Below, piece after piece: positions 7,630 to 20,817 of a stretch of 64,000 nucleotides of DNA (its first letter is position 1; each line of letters starts with the position of its first letter). The position numbers and the translations under genes are program-made. The DNA is from Phenylobacterium sp. GTDB taxonomy: Bacteria > Pseudomonadota > Alphaproteobacteria > Caulobacterales > Caulobacteraceae. A model generated the notes under the pieces. It ran no database searches and was not told the origin of the DNA. It worked only from the letters and a program-made list of their open reading frames with translations. The stretch lies in the NCBI RefSeq assembly GCF_004799515.1, contig NZ_SSMX01000036.1, positions 87,909-151,908 on the forward strand. Direction: 5' to 3'.

Positions 7630-8949
7630 ATGCGCCTGTCGCGCTACTTCATGCCCACCCTGCGCGAGGCGCCCGCCGACGCCCAGATCGTCTCCCACCA
7701 GCTGATGCTGCGCGCCGGCCTGATCCGGCAGGAAGCGGCCGGCATCTACGCCTGGCTGCCGCTGGGCCTGAAGGTGCTGAAGAAGATCGAGCAGATCGTC
7801 CGCGAGGAAATGGACCGGGCCGGCGCCATCGAGGTCCTGCTGCCCACCCTGCAGCTCGCCGACCTGTGGCGCGAGAGCGGCCGCTACGACGACTACGGCG
7901 ATGAGATGCTGCGCATCAAGGACCGCCACGACCGCGACCTGCTCTACGGCCCCACGGCGGAAGAGGTGATCACCGAGATCTTCCGGGCGTTTGTGAAGTC
8001 CTACAAGGACTTGCCGAAGAACCTTTACAACATCCAGTGGAAGTTCCGCGACGAGCGCCGGCCCCGCTTCGGGGTGATGCGCGGCCGCGAGTTCCTGATG
8101 AAGGACGCCTACAGCTTCGATATCGACGAGGCGGCGGCGCGCAAGTCCTACAACCGCATGTTCCTGGCCTATCTGAACATCTATGCGCGGCTGGGATTGA
8201 AGGCGATCCCGGTGAAGGCCGACCCCGGCCCGATCGGCGGCGACCTCTCCCACGAGTTCATCATCCTGGCCGACACCGGCGAGAGCGAGGTCTTCGCCCA
8301 CGGCGACCTCGTCGAAATGGGCGCGCCAGGCCCCGACATCGACTGGGACGGCGACCTGGAGCCCTTGGTGACCCAGCGCTCGCGCCTCTACGCCGCCTCC
8401 GACGAGATGCATGACGCCGCCCGCTTCGAGGCCGAGGTTCCCGAGGCCAAGCGGATGACCGCGCGCGGCATCGAGGTCGGCCACATTTTCTACTTCGGTG
8501 AGAAGTACTCCAAGCCCATGAAGGCGCTGGTCACGGGCCCGGACGGCAAGGACGCCCCGATCCATGGCGGGTCCTATGGCGTCGGTGTCTCGCGCCTGGT
8601 GGGGGGGATCATCGAGGCCAGTCACGATGACGCCGGCATCATCTGGCCGGACGCCGTCGCGCCCTTCGGTGTGGCGGTCGTCAACCTGCGGGTCGGCGAC
8701 GCGGCTTGCGACGAAGTCTCCGAGCGGGCCTACAAGGCCCTGGGCGAGTTCGGCAAGGAGCCGCTCTACGACGACCGCGACGACCGGCCCGGCGCGAAGT
8801 TCGCCAGCCTCGACCTGGTCGGTATCCCCTGGCAGCTGATCGTTGGCCCCAAGGGCGTCGCGGAAGGCGTCGTCGAGATCAAGCGCCGCGCCACCGGCGA
8901 ACGCCAGACCCTGCCGCTCGAAGCCGCGCTGAAGGTGATCGCCGAGTGA
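7630..8949 (+). CDS. proS: Prolyl-tRNA synthetase (short alphaproteobacterial form)
   Basis: The 439-residue class II synthetase charges tRNA-Pro in the cytoplasm. It starts [19 protein letters not shown]. Class II motif 2 is seen in [20 protein letters not shown] (about residues 138-157), and motif 3 in [14 protein letters not shown] (about 314). It is much shorter than the 570-residue E. coli form because it lacks the YbaK-like editing insertion, as is usual for alphaproteobacteria. It lies just upstream of the Lol exporter genes. Confidence 0.97.
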   Translation: MRLSRYFMPTLREAPADAQIVSHQLMLRAGLIRQEAAGIYAWLPLGLKVLKKIEQIVREEMDRAGAIEVLLPTLQLADLWRESGRYDDYGDEMLRIKDRHDRDLLYGPTAEEVITEIFRAFVKSYKDLPKNLYNIQWKFRDERRPRFGVMRGREFLMKDAYSFDIDEAAARKSYNRMFLAYLNIYARLGLKAIPVKADPGPIGGDLSHEFIILADTGESEVFAHGDLVEMGAPGPDIDWDGDLEPLVTQRSRLYAASDEMHDAARFEAEVPEAKRMTARGIEVGHIFYFGEKYSKPMKALVTGPDGKDAPIHGGSYGVGVSRLVGGIIEASHDDAGIIWPDAVAPFGVAVVNLRVGDAACDEVSERAYKALGEFGKEPLYDDRDDRPGAKFASLDLVGIPWQLIVGPKGVAEGVVEIKRRATGERQTLPLEAALKVIAE

Positions 8950-8971
8950 GCGATCAGACGAGCACGCCGGC

Positions 8972-10253
8972 ATGAGCGACCTCGCCTCGACGCGCGCCGC
9001 GCCGTTCGGCCTCTGGGAGCGGATGCTGGCTGGCCGCTACCTGCGCGCCAAGCGCAGCGAGGGCGGGGTGGCGCTGATCTCGATCATCTCCTTCACCGGC
9101 ATCACCCTGGCCGTGGCCGTGCTGATCATCGTCATGTCGGTGATGAACGGGTTCCGCTCCGAGCTGCTGGGCAAGATCCTGGGTTTCAACGGCCACGCCT
9201 TCGTCACCGGCGGCCTCTTGGACAACGCCGCGATGCGGGAGACCGCGGTCCAGCAGATCGCCAAGGTCCCCGGCGTCACCCAGGCCTTCCCGGTCGTCGA
9301 CGCCCAGGCCATCGCCATGGGGCCGAACCAGGTCACCGGCGCCATGGTCCGCGGCCTGACGCCTAAGGATCTCAACGCCACGCGCATCGTCGCGGGCAAC
9401 ATCACCAAGGGCAGCCTGCGCGGCTTCGGCGAGGGCGACTTCGGTGGCAACACCGTGGTGGTGGGCGAGCGGCTCGCCGAGCAGCTAGGGGTCAAGGTGG
9501 GCGACGACGTCACCCTGATCTCGCCCTCCGGCGGCGCCACGGCCTTCGGCGGCACGCCGCTGCAGAAGTCCTACGTCGTAGGCGCGCTCTTCAGCGCCGG
9601 CATGAGCCAGTACGACCAGGCCTACATCTTCATGCCGCTGGAGCAGGCCCAGCTGTTCTTCGGGCGCGAGGGCACGGTGGACGCCATCGAGATCCGCGTG
9701 TCCGACCCGGACAAGGCCCCGCAGCTCAAGCCCGCCATCCAGCGCGCCGCCGGCCCCACGGCCCTGGTCGCCGACTGGACCCAGCGCGACGCCTCCTATT
9801 GGGGCGCGCTGAAGGTCGAGCGCAACGTCATGCGGCTGATCCTGATGCTGCTGGTGGTGATCGCGGCGCTGAACATCATCTCCAGCCTGGTCATGCTCGT
9901 TAAGAACAAGGGCCGCGACATCGCCATCCTGCGCACCATGGGCGCGGGGCAGGGCTCGATCCTGCGGATCTTCGTCATGGCCGGGGGCGCGATCGGGGCG
10001 CTGGGCACGGCGGCGGGGCTGGCGCTGGGGGCGCTGGTCTCGATCTACATCGACCCGATCCAACGGGTCGTCGAGGCGGTGACCGGCCAGGCGGTGTTCT
10101 CGTCCGACGTCTATTTCCTGAGCCGCTTGCCGGCCAAGGTCGACTGGCTGGAGGTGACCATCATCGTCAGCTTCTCGCTGGCCGCCTCGCTGCTCTGCAC
10201 CCTGCCGCCGGCCTGGCGGGCCTCGCGCCTCGATCCGGTGGAGGCGCTTCGCT

Positions 10254-10261
<8 letters not shown>
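8972..10261 (+). CDS. Lipoprotein-releasing ABC transporter permease (LolC/E, LolF type)
   Basis: The 429-residue protein has the FtsX-like topology of LolC/LolE: one N-terminal span (about residues 30-52, ALISIISFTGITLAVAVLII), a large periplasmic domain, then three C-terminal spans from about residue 290, ending in LPPAWRASRLDPVEALRYE. It releases outer-membrane lipoproteins from the inner membrane to LolA. Only one permease gene is present beside lolD, so the complex is probably a homodimer (LolF type) as in other alphaproteobacteria. It overlaps lolD by eight bases. Confidence 0.95.
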
Positions 10262-10952
<691 letters not shown>

Positions 10953-11073
10953 GGCCAAAAAAGAAGCGAACCTGTTGTAAGGAGAGCTCTTTCCGCGCCC
11001 TCCGGTAGAGCCTATCCTAGGCTTGGGACGCTAACCGTTGGCCGTAAGGCCTCGGCCTCTGTTGGAGGTCTTG

Positions 11074-11583
11074 TTGAAGACGATTGTCGCGGCGCTTGCG
11101 GGCGCTTCTCTTTTGACCGCCGCCCTCCCGGCGGCCGCGGAGTCATCGCATCACGGCGGCTTCGGCGGCCGGAGCAGCGCGGCGGGCGCGCCCGGTTTCG
11201 GCGGCGGCCGTGGCGGCTTTGGCCACTATGGCTACGGGTTCCGGGGCGGCGGCCGTTTCTGCTGCTACGGCGGGCCGTTCTTCGGCTTTGGCCTCGGGCT
11301 GGGGTTGGGCTTTGCCGCCTACGACCCCTGGTGGTTCGATAGCCCCTACTATGGCTACTACGGCTATGGCGCTTACGGGCCCTATCCGCCCTACGGGGCC
11401 TATCCGCCTCCGCCGCCCGGCGGCTACTACCCGCCGCCCTATGGCGCGGCTCCGCCTCAGGGCGCGCCGCCGGTGGCGGGCCCGCAGAACGCGCCCAGCG
11501 CCTCGGCGCCGGCGGCCTGCGGCTCCTGGTCCTGGGACGCCGGCAAACAGGCTTACAACTGGGTGCCCTGCGGCGGGGCCTAG
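11074..11583 (+). CDS. Secreted Gly/Tyr/Pro-rich protein
   Basis: From TTG 11074 the product is 169 residues: a signal peptide (KTIVAALAGASLLTAALPAAAES), a Gly-rich segment, a hydrophobic Gly/Phe patch, then YYGYYGYGAYGPYPPYGAY and a Pro-rich tail, ending with a conserved-looking CGSWSWDAGKQAYNWVPC. I chose TTG 11074 because GGAGG lies five bases upstream; the track's start at 11038 lacks one. The final WxW/C pair suggests a disulfide-bonded terminal motif. It is probably an envelope protein of unknown function. It converges on the LTxxQ protein gene. Confidence 0.7.
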   Translation: MKTIVAALAGASLLTAALPAAAESSHHGGFGGRSSAAGAPGFGGGRGGFGHYGYGFRGGGRFCCYGGPFFGFGLGLGLGFAAYDPWWFDSPYYGYYGYGAYGPYPPYGAYPPPPPGGYYPPPYGAAPPQGAPPVAGPQNAPSASAPAACGSWSWDAGKQAYNWVPCGGA

Positions 11584-11610
11584 GGCCGCCGCCAAGCCGA
11601 TGGGATAAGG

Positions 11611-11630
11611 CCCGCGGCTAGCGCCGCGGG
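11611..11630. terminator. Hairpin between convergent genes
   Basis: A perfect 8-bp stem, CCCGCGGC / GCCGCGGG, with loop TAGC, lies between the convergent genes ending at 11583 and 11618 and overlaps the last codons of the minus-strand gene. It could end transcription from both sides. There is no T-run, so its use as an intrinsic terminator is inferred. Confidence 0.5.
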
Positions 11631-12007
11631 TCGTCGCCCTCCGAGGGCAGGGTCTCGCGATCGAACACCTTCTGCTGTTCCGGGGTGAGCAGGGCGTAGA
11701 AGGCCTTCACGGCCTCGCCCTGTTTGCGGAACGCCAGGTCGTCCTGCGCCATGGTCGCCTCGATCAGCGCGATGCGGCGCGGGGTCGGCACCATGGGCAG
11801 CAATTCCTCGGTCGCCCTGTGGCGCGCCTCGGTCTGCGGATCGGGAGCGATGGCGTTGGTGTAGTCGCGCCAGGCCGGCTCCTGGGTCTCGGTCAGATGC
11901 AGCTCATCGTGCAGCCGGATCAGATCGGCGTTCACCGCCTGTGCGGCCCGCGCCGCGCTGGCCGACATCGCCATGACTAGACAAAATCCAAGCATAATCC
12001 GACGCAT
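11618..12007 (-). CDS. Spy/CpxP-like periplasmic protein (LTxxQ motif)
   Basis: The 129-residue protein starts with a signal peptide (cleavage around MSASAARA) and contains LHLTETQEPAW and LLTPEQQKVFD, the two LTxxQ-like motifs of Spy/CpxP proteins. These are all-helical periplasmic chaperone-like or stress-sensing proteins. It is transcribed away from the hybrid histidine kinase at 12192, across a 184-base divergent region, so a shared envelope-stress link is possible but unproven. Confidence 0.75.
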   Translation of the reverse strand: MRRIMLGFCLVMAMSASAARAAQAVNADLIRLHDELHLTETQEPAWRDYTNAIAPDPQTEARHRATEELLPMVPTPRRIALIEATMAQDDLAFRKQGEAVKAFYALLTPEQQKVFDRETLPSEGDDPRR

Positions 12008-12191
12008 CTCGTAAAACCTTCACGTAAATCCCCCAAGCCGCACAATATTACATGGGGCCGCGCATCTGGGAATGCATCGCCGCCTCCACGCTCCGGGACC
12101 TGACGCCGCGGCCACGGAACCCAAGGTCCATTTCAGGCATTGCGTCTCAACGGCTTTCTGCGTGGCCGGCGGGCTGGATTGGGGGGATTCC

Positions 12192-14648
12192 TTGAGGGCG
12201 GGCGACGCATCTGGTCCGGACATCCCGCCAGGATTCCTGCGGAGCGGCGGCGAGATGGGCGCGCGCATCGCGGCCTATGACTGGTCCGGCTCCCTGGGCG
12301 CGATCGAGACCTGGCCCGGCAGCCTGAGGACCACCGTCGGCCTCCTGCTGCATTCGAGCGTCCCGATCGTTCTCCTGTGGGGCGAAGACGGGGTCATGAT
12401 CTACAACGACGCCTACTCGGTGTTCGCCGGCGGCCGGCACCCGGAACTCCTGGGCAGCAAGGTGCGCGAGGGCTGGCCGGAAGTAGCTGCGTTCAACGAC
12501 AACGTCATGCGGGTCGGCCTGGCCGGCGGGACCCTGGCCTACAAGGACCAGGTGCTGGTCCTCAACCGCACCGGCAAGGCCGAGCAGGCCTGGATGAACT
12601 TGGACTACTCGCCGGTCATCGACGAGACCGGCGCGCCAGGCGGAGTGATCGCCATCGTCGTCGAGACGACGGAGCGGGTGCCGGCCGAGCGCCGCCAGCT
12701 CGAGGCCACCGAGCGGCAGCGCCAACAGTTCGAACAGGCGCCCGGCTTCATCATCGTGATGGAGGGCCCCGAGCATGTGGTCGCCTTCGTCAACAACGCC
12801 CACCGCCGGGTGTTCGCCAGCGACGGCTGGGAGGGCATGACCATCCGGGAAGCCTTCCCCAGCATCGCGGACCAGGGCTTCTACGAGATCCTCGACCAGG
12901 TCTATGCGACGGGGGAAGCCGTCGAGTTCGAGGCGGCGGAGGTCCGCTACCGCCGCGTCCGCGATGGGCCGGAAGAGACGCGTCACCTGACCTTCGTCTA
13001 TGCCCCGATCCTCGACGTGACCGGCGTGGTCTCTGGCGTGTTCTGCGAGGGCTTCGACGTCACCGAGGCGCACAAGGCCAACGTGGCCTTGCGGGAGCTG
13101 AACACCGACCTTGAACGCAAGGTCGTCGAGAGGACCCAGGCCCGCGCCCTGACCTGGCAGGTGAGCCCCGACCTGATGGGCGCGCTGAACTCGCAAGGCT
13201 ATTTCGAGACCTCCAACCCCGCCTGGCAGACCATCCTCGGATGGAGCGAGGCTGAGGTGGCCAGCACGTCGATCTTCGAACTGCTGCACCCCGACGACCT
13301 GGAGCGCACCCGCGAGGGGTTCGCGCTGACCCAGATCGGCCAGCCGGCGATCCGCTTCCCGAACCGCTACCGCTGCAAGGACGGAAGCTACCGCTGGATC
13401 TCCTGGGTGGGCGTGCCGGAAGAGGGGATGGTCTACTGCACCGGCCGCGACATCACCGAGGAGAAGGCGGCGGAGGTTGAACTGGCCGCCGCCCAGGAAG
13501 CGTTGCGCCAGGCGCAGAAGATGGAGGCGGTGGGCCAGCTCACCGGCGGCCTGGCGCACGACTTCAACAACCTCCTGGCCGGCATCAGCGGCAGCCTGGA
13601 GATGCTGGAGAAGCGCATCGGCGAGGGGCGGCTGAGCGGCGCCGAACGCTACATCACCGCCGCGCAGTCGGGCGCGCGCCGGGCCGCGGCCCTGACCCAG
13701 CGCCTGCTGGCCTTCGCGCGCCGCCAGACGCTCGATCCCAAGCCCACCGACATCAACCGGCTGATCGGCGGCATGGAGGACCTGATCCGCCGCACCGTCG
13801 GCCCCACGGTGGAGCTGGAGGTGGTGGGCGCGGGCGGCCTCTGGATGACCCGGGTCGACGCCTCGCAGCTGGAAAGCTCGCTCTTGAACCTCTGCCTGAA
13901 CGGCCGCGACGCCATGGCCCCGGACGGCGGCCGGCTGACCATCGAGACCGCCAACAAGTGGCTGGACGAGCGCGCCGCCCGCGAGCGCGAATTGCCGCCC
14001 GGCCAGTACGTGTCGCTCTGCGTCACCGACACCGGCACGGGCATGGACGCCGAGACCATGGCGCGGGCCTTCGATCCCTTCTTCACCACCAAGCCGCTGG
14101 GGCAGGGCACGGGGCTTGGCCTCTCCATGACCTACGGCTTCGTGCGCCAGTCGGGCGGCCAGGTGCGGATCTATTCGGAGATCGGCAAGGGCACGACCAT
14201 GTGCCTCTACCTGCCGCGCTATGCCGGCGCGATGGACGAGGCTGACGAGAGCGAGCCCGCGGCCGCCGTGGATCGGGGCGACGGCGAGACCGTGCTGGTG
14301 ATCGACGACGAGCCCACGGTGCGGATGCTGATCGTCGAGGTGCTGGAAGAGAACGGCTATTCGGCCATCGAGGCGGCGGACGGGCCCTCGGGCCTGCGCG
14401 TCCTGCAGTCCGATGCGCGTATCGACCTCCTGATCAGCGATGTCGGCCTGCCCGGCGGCCTCAACGGCCGCCAGATCGCCGACGCGGCCCGCCAGACCCG
14501 GCCGAACCTCAAGGTGCTGTTCATCACCGGCTATGCGGAGAACGCCGCGGTCGGCAACGGCCACCTCGACGCCGGCATGGAGATCGTCACCAAGCCCTTC
14601 GCCATCGCCACCCTGGGCGCGAAGATCCGTGAACTGATCGACCGGTGA
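12192..14648 (+). CDS. PAS-domain hybrid histidine kinase with C-terminal receiver
   Basis: The protein is about 818 residues from TTG 12192, chosen because GGGGGG lies just upstream; the track's ATG at 12072 has no ribosome binding site. No membrane span is visible, so it is cytoplasmic. There are three PAS-like regions (about 40-155, 175-300, 330-430). A HisKA helix follows with the phospho-acceptor in LAHDFNNLLAG, then an ATPase domain with NLCLNGRDAM (N box), DTGTGMD and GQGTGLGLSM (G boxes), and a receiver with VLVIDDEP, the acceptor Asp in LLISDVGLPGG and the Lys in IVTKPFA. No response regulator gene adjoins it. The signal is unknown. Confidence 0.88.
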   Translation: MRAGDASGPDIPPGFLRSGGEMGARIAAYDWSGSLGAIETWPGSLRTTVGLLLHSSVPIVLLWGEDGVMIYNDAYSVFAGGRHPELLGSKVREGWPEVAAFNDNVMRVGLAGGTLAYKDQVLVLNRTGKAEQAWMNLDYSPVIDETGAPGGVIAIVVETTERVPAERRQLEATERQRQQFEQAPGFIIVMEGPEHVVAFVNNAHRRVFASDGWEGMTIREAFPSIADQGFYEILDQVYATGEAVEFEAAEVRYRRVRDGPEETRHLTFVYAPILDVTGVVSGVFCEGFDVTEAHKANVALRELNTDLERKVVERTQARALTWQVSPDLMGALNSQGYFETSNPAWQTILGWSEAEVASTSIFELLHPDDLERTREGFALTQIGQPAIRFPNRYRCKDGSYRWISWVGVPEEGMVYCTGRDITEEKAAEVELAAAQEALRQAQKMEAVGQLTGGLAHDFNNLLAGISGSLEMLEKRIGEGRLSGAERYITAAQSGARRAAALTQRLLAFARRQTLDPKPTDINRLIGGMEDLIRRTVGPTVELEVVGAGGLWMTRVDASQLESSLLNLCLNGRDAMAPDGGRLTIETANKWLDERAARERELPPGQYVSLCVTDTGTGMDAETMARAFDPFFTTKPLGQGTGLGLSMTYGFVRQSGGQVRIYSEIGKGTTMCLYLPRYAGAMDEADESEPAAAVDRGDGETVLVIDDEPTVRMLIVEVLEENGYSAIEAADGPSGLRVLQSDARIDLLISDVGLPGGLNGRQIADAARQTRPNLKVLFITGYAENAAVGNGHLDAGMEIVTKPFAIATLGAKIRELIDR

Positions 14649-14677
14649 GGGACGGCGGCCTCGCGCGCGACGCGGGC

Positions 14678-14706
14678 TTGACGACCAGAACAAAAGGAGA
14701 ATAAGA
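14678..14706 (+). promoter_or_regulatory. Candidate promoter of sidA (-35 and -10)
   Basis: TTGACG at 14678-14683 is followed after 17 bases by ATAAGA at 14701-14706. The spacing is ideal, and the LexA box starts inside the -10, so LexA binding would block RNA polymerase. Transcription would start near 14713, about 50 bases before the sidA start codon. Confidence 0.6.
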
Positions 14707-14719
14707 ACGAACCCGGAAC
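14705..14719 (+). promoter_or_regulatory. LexA (SOS) box upstream of sidA-dnaE
   Basis: The sequence GAACGAACCCGGAAC is an exact GAAC-N7-GAAC, the reverse complement of the alphaproteobacterial SOS box GTTC-N7-GTTC. It overlaps the -10 of the candidate promoter and lies 44 bases upstream of the 29-codon sidA frame. A second exact box of the same type sits before lexA in this window, which shows the consensus applies in this genome. Confidence 0.8.
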
Positions 14720-14763
14720 GTGATCGCGGCTGTCCACAGCCGGCCCACAGGAGGATGCGACCG

Positions 14764-14853
14764 ATGGTTCGTCTGGCCCGAGAATCACTGGCCTTTGTGT
14801 CGGTGGCGAGTTTTGTCTGGATGATGTGCTCGGTGGCGGCGCACATGGGCTGA
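14764..14853 (+). CDS. sidA: SidA-like SOS-induced cell division inhibitor (29 aa)
   Basis: This complete 29-codon frame is too short for the ORF track. It begins MVRLARES, continues with one hydrophobic span (about residues 9-26, ending [14 protein letters not shown]) and stops at TGA 14851-14853. AGGAGG lies nine bases before the ATG, and an exact LexA box with a matching promoter lies further upstream. In Caulobacter crescentus, SidA is a 29-residue single-span inner membrane protein made in the SOS response that stops division by acting on FtsW and FtsN. Length, topology, SOS control and position by a core replication gene all fit. I lack the reference sequence for a residue-by-residue comparison. 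Confidence 0.85.
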   Translation: MVRLARESLAFVSVASFVWMMCSVAAHMG

Positions 14854-14882
14854 CCGCCATGCGGATGGGAGAGGCGGCAGGC

Positions 14883-18356
<3,474 letters not shown>

Positions 18357-18366
18357 CCCTCCGCCG

Positions 18367-18487
18367 CTCATCCCGGCGAAGGCCGGGATTCAGGTCTAGA
18401 ATCTCAGCGAGCAATTGGACGGACTCTGGGTTCATGGAGCCCACATCTGAGCCATTCCATCTGGGTCCCGGCCTTCGCCGGGACGAG
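18367..18487. repeat. Inverted-repeat element (REP/MITE-like), copy with CCCGGCGAAGGCCGGG arms
   Basis: Two 27-base arms at 18367-18393 and 18461-18487 are inverted copies with four mismatches, flanking 67 bases. Each arm contains CCCGGCGAAGGCCGGG, itself a 6-bp hairpin. Elements of this type are scattered between genes in many alphaproteobacteria. This one follows dnaE by 11 bases and may also work as its transcription terminator. The rest of the 336-base gap before rpsB (18488-18692) holds the rpsB promoter and leader. Confidence 0.75.
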
Positions 18488-18526
18488 CGGGAGTGAGAAC
18501 CTCGCCCGGCCGCCGCGCGCAAGCGG

Positions 18527-18555
18527 TTGATTTTTCCGGCTCATGCGCCTATTTG
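18527..18555 (+). promoter_or_regulatory. Candidate rpsB promoter
   Basis: TTGATT at 18527-18532 and TATTTG at 18550-18555 are separated by exactly 17 bases. They lie about 135 bases before the rpsB ATG and beyond the repeat element. The position gives a long 5' leader. Confidence 0.5.
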
Positions 18556-18626
18556 CGCACCTCCAAATCCACACGCAGGTGTTTGGCGACGCGGCGGGGA
18601 GACATCCCGCCCGCTTCCATTCCGGT

Positions 18627-18652
18627 CCCTCCAACGGCTTTTCCGCGGAGGG
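18627..18652 (+). promoter_or_regulatory. Hairpin in the rpsB leader
   Basis: CCCTCC (18627-18632) and GGAGGG (18647-18652) can pair across a 14-base loop, 40 bases before the rpsB start. In other bacteria S2 represses its own mRNA through leader structures; a similar role here is inference. Confidence 0.3.
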
Positions 18653-18692
18653 CTTGCCTGCGGCGGTCAACCGGAAGAAGGACTAGATACCT

Positions 18693-19673
18693 ATGGCGTT
18701 GCCCGAATTCTCCATGCGTCAGCTCCTGGAAGCCGGCGCCCACTTCGGCCACCAGACCCACCGCTGGAACCCGAAGATGGAGCGCTACATCTTTGGCAGC
18801 CGCTCCAACATCCATATCATCGACCTGTCGCAGACCATGCCGCTGCTGCACCAGGCCCTGGTGAAGGTGCGCGAGGTTGCCGCGGGCGGCGGCCGCATCC
18901 TGTTCGTCGGCACCAAGCGCCAGGCGTCCGAGCCGATCGCCACCGCCGCGCGCCGCTGCGCCCAGTACTATGTGAACCACCGCTGGCTGGGCGGCACGCT
19001 CACCAACTGGCGCACCGTCTCGGGCTCCATCGCGCGCCTGCGCGAACTGGAAGGCGTGCTGGAAGGCGAGAGCGGCCGCACCAAGAAGGAACTGCTGCAA
19101 CTCACCCGCGAGCGCGACAAGCTGGAACTGTCCCTGGGCGGCATCAAGGACATGGGCGGCATCCCCGACCTGATGTTCGTGATCGACACCAACAAGGAAG
19201 CGATCGCGATCCAGGAAGCCCGCAAGCTGAACATCCCGGTGATCGCCATCCTGGACACCAACTGCAACCCGGACGGCATCACCTTCCCGATCCCCGGCAA
19301 CGACGACGCCGCGCGCGCCATCCAGCTCTATTGCGACCTGATGGCCGATTCGATCCTGGACGGCCTGGCCGCCGGCCAATCGGCCGCGGGCGTCGACCTG
19401 GGCGCCTCGGAGCAGCCGATGGAGCCGGCGCTGGCCCGCGCCGACGCCGCGCCGCGCAAGCCGAAGGCCGAAGCCGCCCCGGTGGCCGAGGCTCCGGCCG
19501 TCGAAGCCGCTCCGGCGGCTGAGGCGCCTGCCGCCGAAGCGCCCGCCGCTGCTGAGGCTCCGGCCGAAGCCGCCGCCGACGCCGCGCCGGAAACGGCCGC
19601 CGAGGCTCCCGCTGCGGCGGAAGGCGAGGCCGAGGCCACGGCCGAGGTCACGAGCGAAGAACAGGCCGGCTAA
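18693..19673 (+). CDS. rpsB: 30S ribosomal protein S2 with Ala/Glu/Pro-rich tail
   Basis: The 326-residue protein is S2 ([56 protein letters not shown]) followed from about residue 235 by a low-complexity tail rich in Ala, Glu and Pro. S2 normally ends near residue 240-250, so about 85 residues are an extension. The start ATG 18693 is preceded by GGAAGAAGGA. It heads the usual rpsB-tsf-pyrH-frr cluster. Confidence 0.97.
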   Translation: MALPEFSMRQLLEAGAHFGHQTHRWNPKMERYIFGSRSNIHIIDLSQTMPLLHQALVKVREVAAGGGRILFVGTKRQASEPIATAARRCAQYYVNHRWLGGTLTNWRTVSGSIARLRELEGVLEGESGRTKKELLQLTRERDKLELSLGGIKDMGGIPDLMFVIDTNKEAIAIQEARKLNIPVIAILDTNCNPDGITFPIPGNDDAARAIQLYCDLMADSILDGLAAGQSAAGVDLGASEQPMEPALARADAAPRKPKAEAAPVAEAPAVEAAPAAEAPAAEAPAAAEAPAEAAADAAPETAAEAPAAAEGEAEATAEVTSEEQAG

Positions 19674-19775
19674 GGGACGCGAACAAAGCGTCTCATTGGC
19701 CGACTAAAACCCGTACTGGGGGCGCAGTCCGCAAGGGCTGCGTCCGACATCCATAGTTACAAGAAGGAGCTGACC

Positions 19776-20717
19776 ATGGCGGAGATCACCGCTGCGCTGG
19801 TCAAGGACCTGCGCGAACGAACCGGCGCCGGCATGATGGATTGCAAGGCGGCGCTGACCGAGAACGGCGGCGACGTGGACGCCTCCATCGACTGGCTGCG
19901 CGCCAAGGGCCTGTCCAAGGCCGCCAAGAAGGCCGACCGCGCCGCGGCCGAAGGCCTGGTGGCCGGCCGCATCAGCGACGACGGCAAGACCGGCGTGCTG
20001 GTCGAGCTGAACGCCGAGACCGACTTCGTCGCCAAGAACGACACCTTCCAGGCCGCCGCGCGTGACATCGCCGGCGTGGCCCTGGGTGTGGACGGCGGCG
20101 TGGACGCCATCTCCGCGGCCAAGACCGCCAAGGGCGAGACCGTGGCCGACGTGGTCACCAACATGATCGCCACCATCGGCGAGAACATGCGTCTGCGCCG
20201 ATCGGCCAAGCTGACGGTGAGCCAAGGCGCTGTCTCCCTCTACCTGCACAACGCGCAGGGCGAGGGCGTCGGCAAGCTGGGCGTGCTCGTGGCGCTGGAA
20301 GGCACCGGCGACCAGGCCGTGCTGAAGGAGGTCGGCCGGAAGATCGCCCTGCATGTGGCCGGCACGCCGACCCCGCCGCTGGCGCTGACCGAGGCCGACC
20401 TGGATCCCGCGGCGGTCGAGAAGGAAAAGAAGTTCCTGACCGACCAGGCCATGGAATCCGGCAAGCCGCGCGAGATCGCCGAGAAGATGATCGTGGGCCG
20501 CATCCGCAAGTGGCAGGAGGAGGTCGTCCTCCTGAAGCAGCCCTTCGTCATGAACCCGGACCAGACCATCGAGCAGCTGGTCGAGGACACCGCCAAGCAG
20601 GTGGGCTCGCCCGTCGTGCTGAAGGGCTTCGTCCGCTTCCAGCTGGGCGAGGGCGTGGAGAAGACCGAAGGCCCGGACTTCGCCGCCGAAGTGGCCTCCA
20701 TGACCGGCGGACGCTAA
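19776..20717 (+). CDS. tsf: Elongation factor Ts
   Basis: The 313-residue protein is the guanine nucleotide exchange factor for EF-Tu. It shows the N-terminal UBA-like [20 protein letters not shown] and the core [15 protein letters not shown]. The start ATG has AAGGAG upstream. It follows rpsB by 102 bases. Confidence 0.97.
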   Translation: MAEITAALVKDLRERTGAGMMDCKAALTENGGDVDASIDWLRAKGLSKAAKKADRAAAEGLVAGRISDDGKTGVLVELNAETDFVAKNDTFQAAARDIAGVALGVDGGVDAISAAKTAKGETVADVVTNMIATIGENMRLRRSAKLTVSQGAVSLYLHNAQGEGVGKLGVLVALEGTGDQAVLKEVGRKIALHVAGTPTPPLALTEADLDPAAVEKEKKFLTDQAMESGKPREIAEKMIVGRIRKWQEEVVLLKQPFVMNPDQTIEQLVEDTAKQVGSPVVLKGFVRFQLGEGVEKTEGPDFAAEVASMTGGR

Positions 20718-20742
20718 ACTTCCACGCGACTCTAGCTTTTGG

Positions 20743-20773
20743 GGGCGCGGTGCGTTCGACGCGCGCCGCGCCC
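20743..20773 (+). terminator. Hairpin between tsf and pyrH
   Basis: GGGCGCGG (20743-20750) pairs with CCGCGCCC (20766-20773), and the loop can form a further GCG/CGC pairing around TTCGA. There is no T-run. It could be an attenuator or partial terminator in the 100-base tsf-pyrH gap. Confidence 0.4.
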
Positions 20774-20817
20774 TCAGTGTAAGTTGCATCGGCGACTTCA
20801 ATTTCCAGGGATTCCCC

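Noticed and set aside
11009-11023. Small AGCCTA/TAGGCT hairpin upstream of the Gly/Tyr-rich gene
   Set aside because: A 6-bp stem with a 3-base loop and no T-run is too weak to call a terminator or operator.
12072-12191. Longer N-terminus for the hybrid kinase starting at ATG 12072
   Set aside because: No ribosome binding site and no PAS-like content in the extra 40 residues, whereas TTG 12192 has a G-rich site directly upstream.
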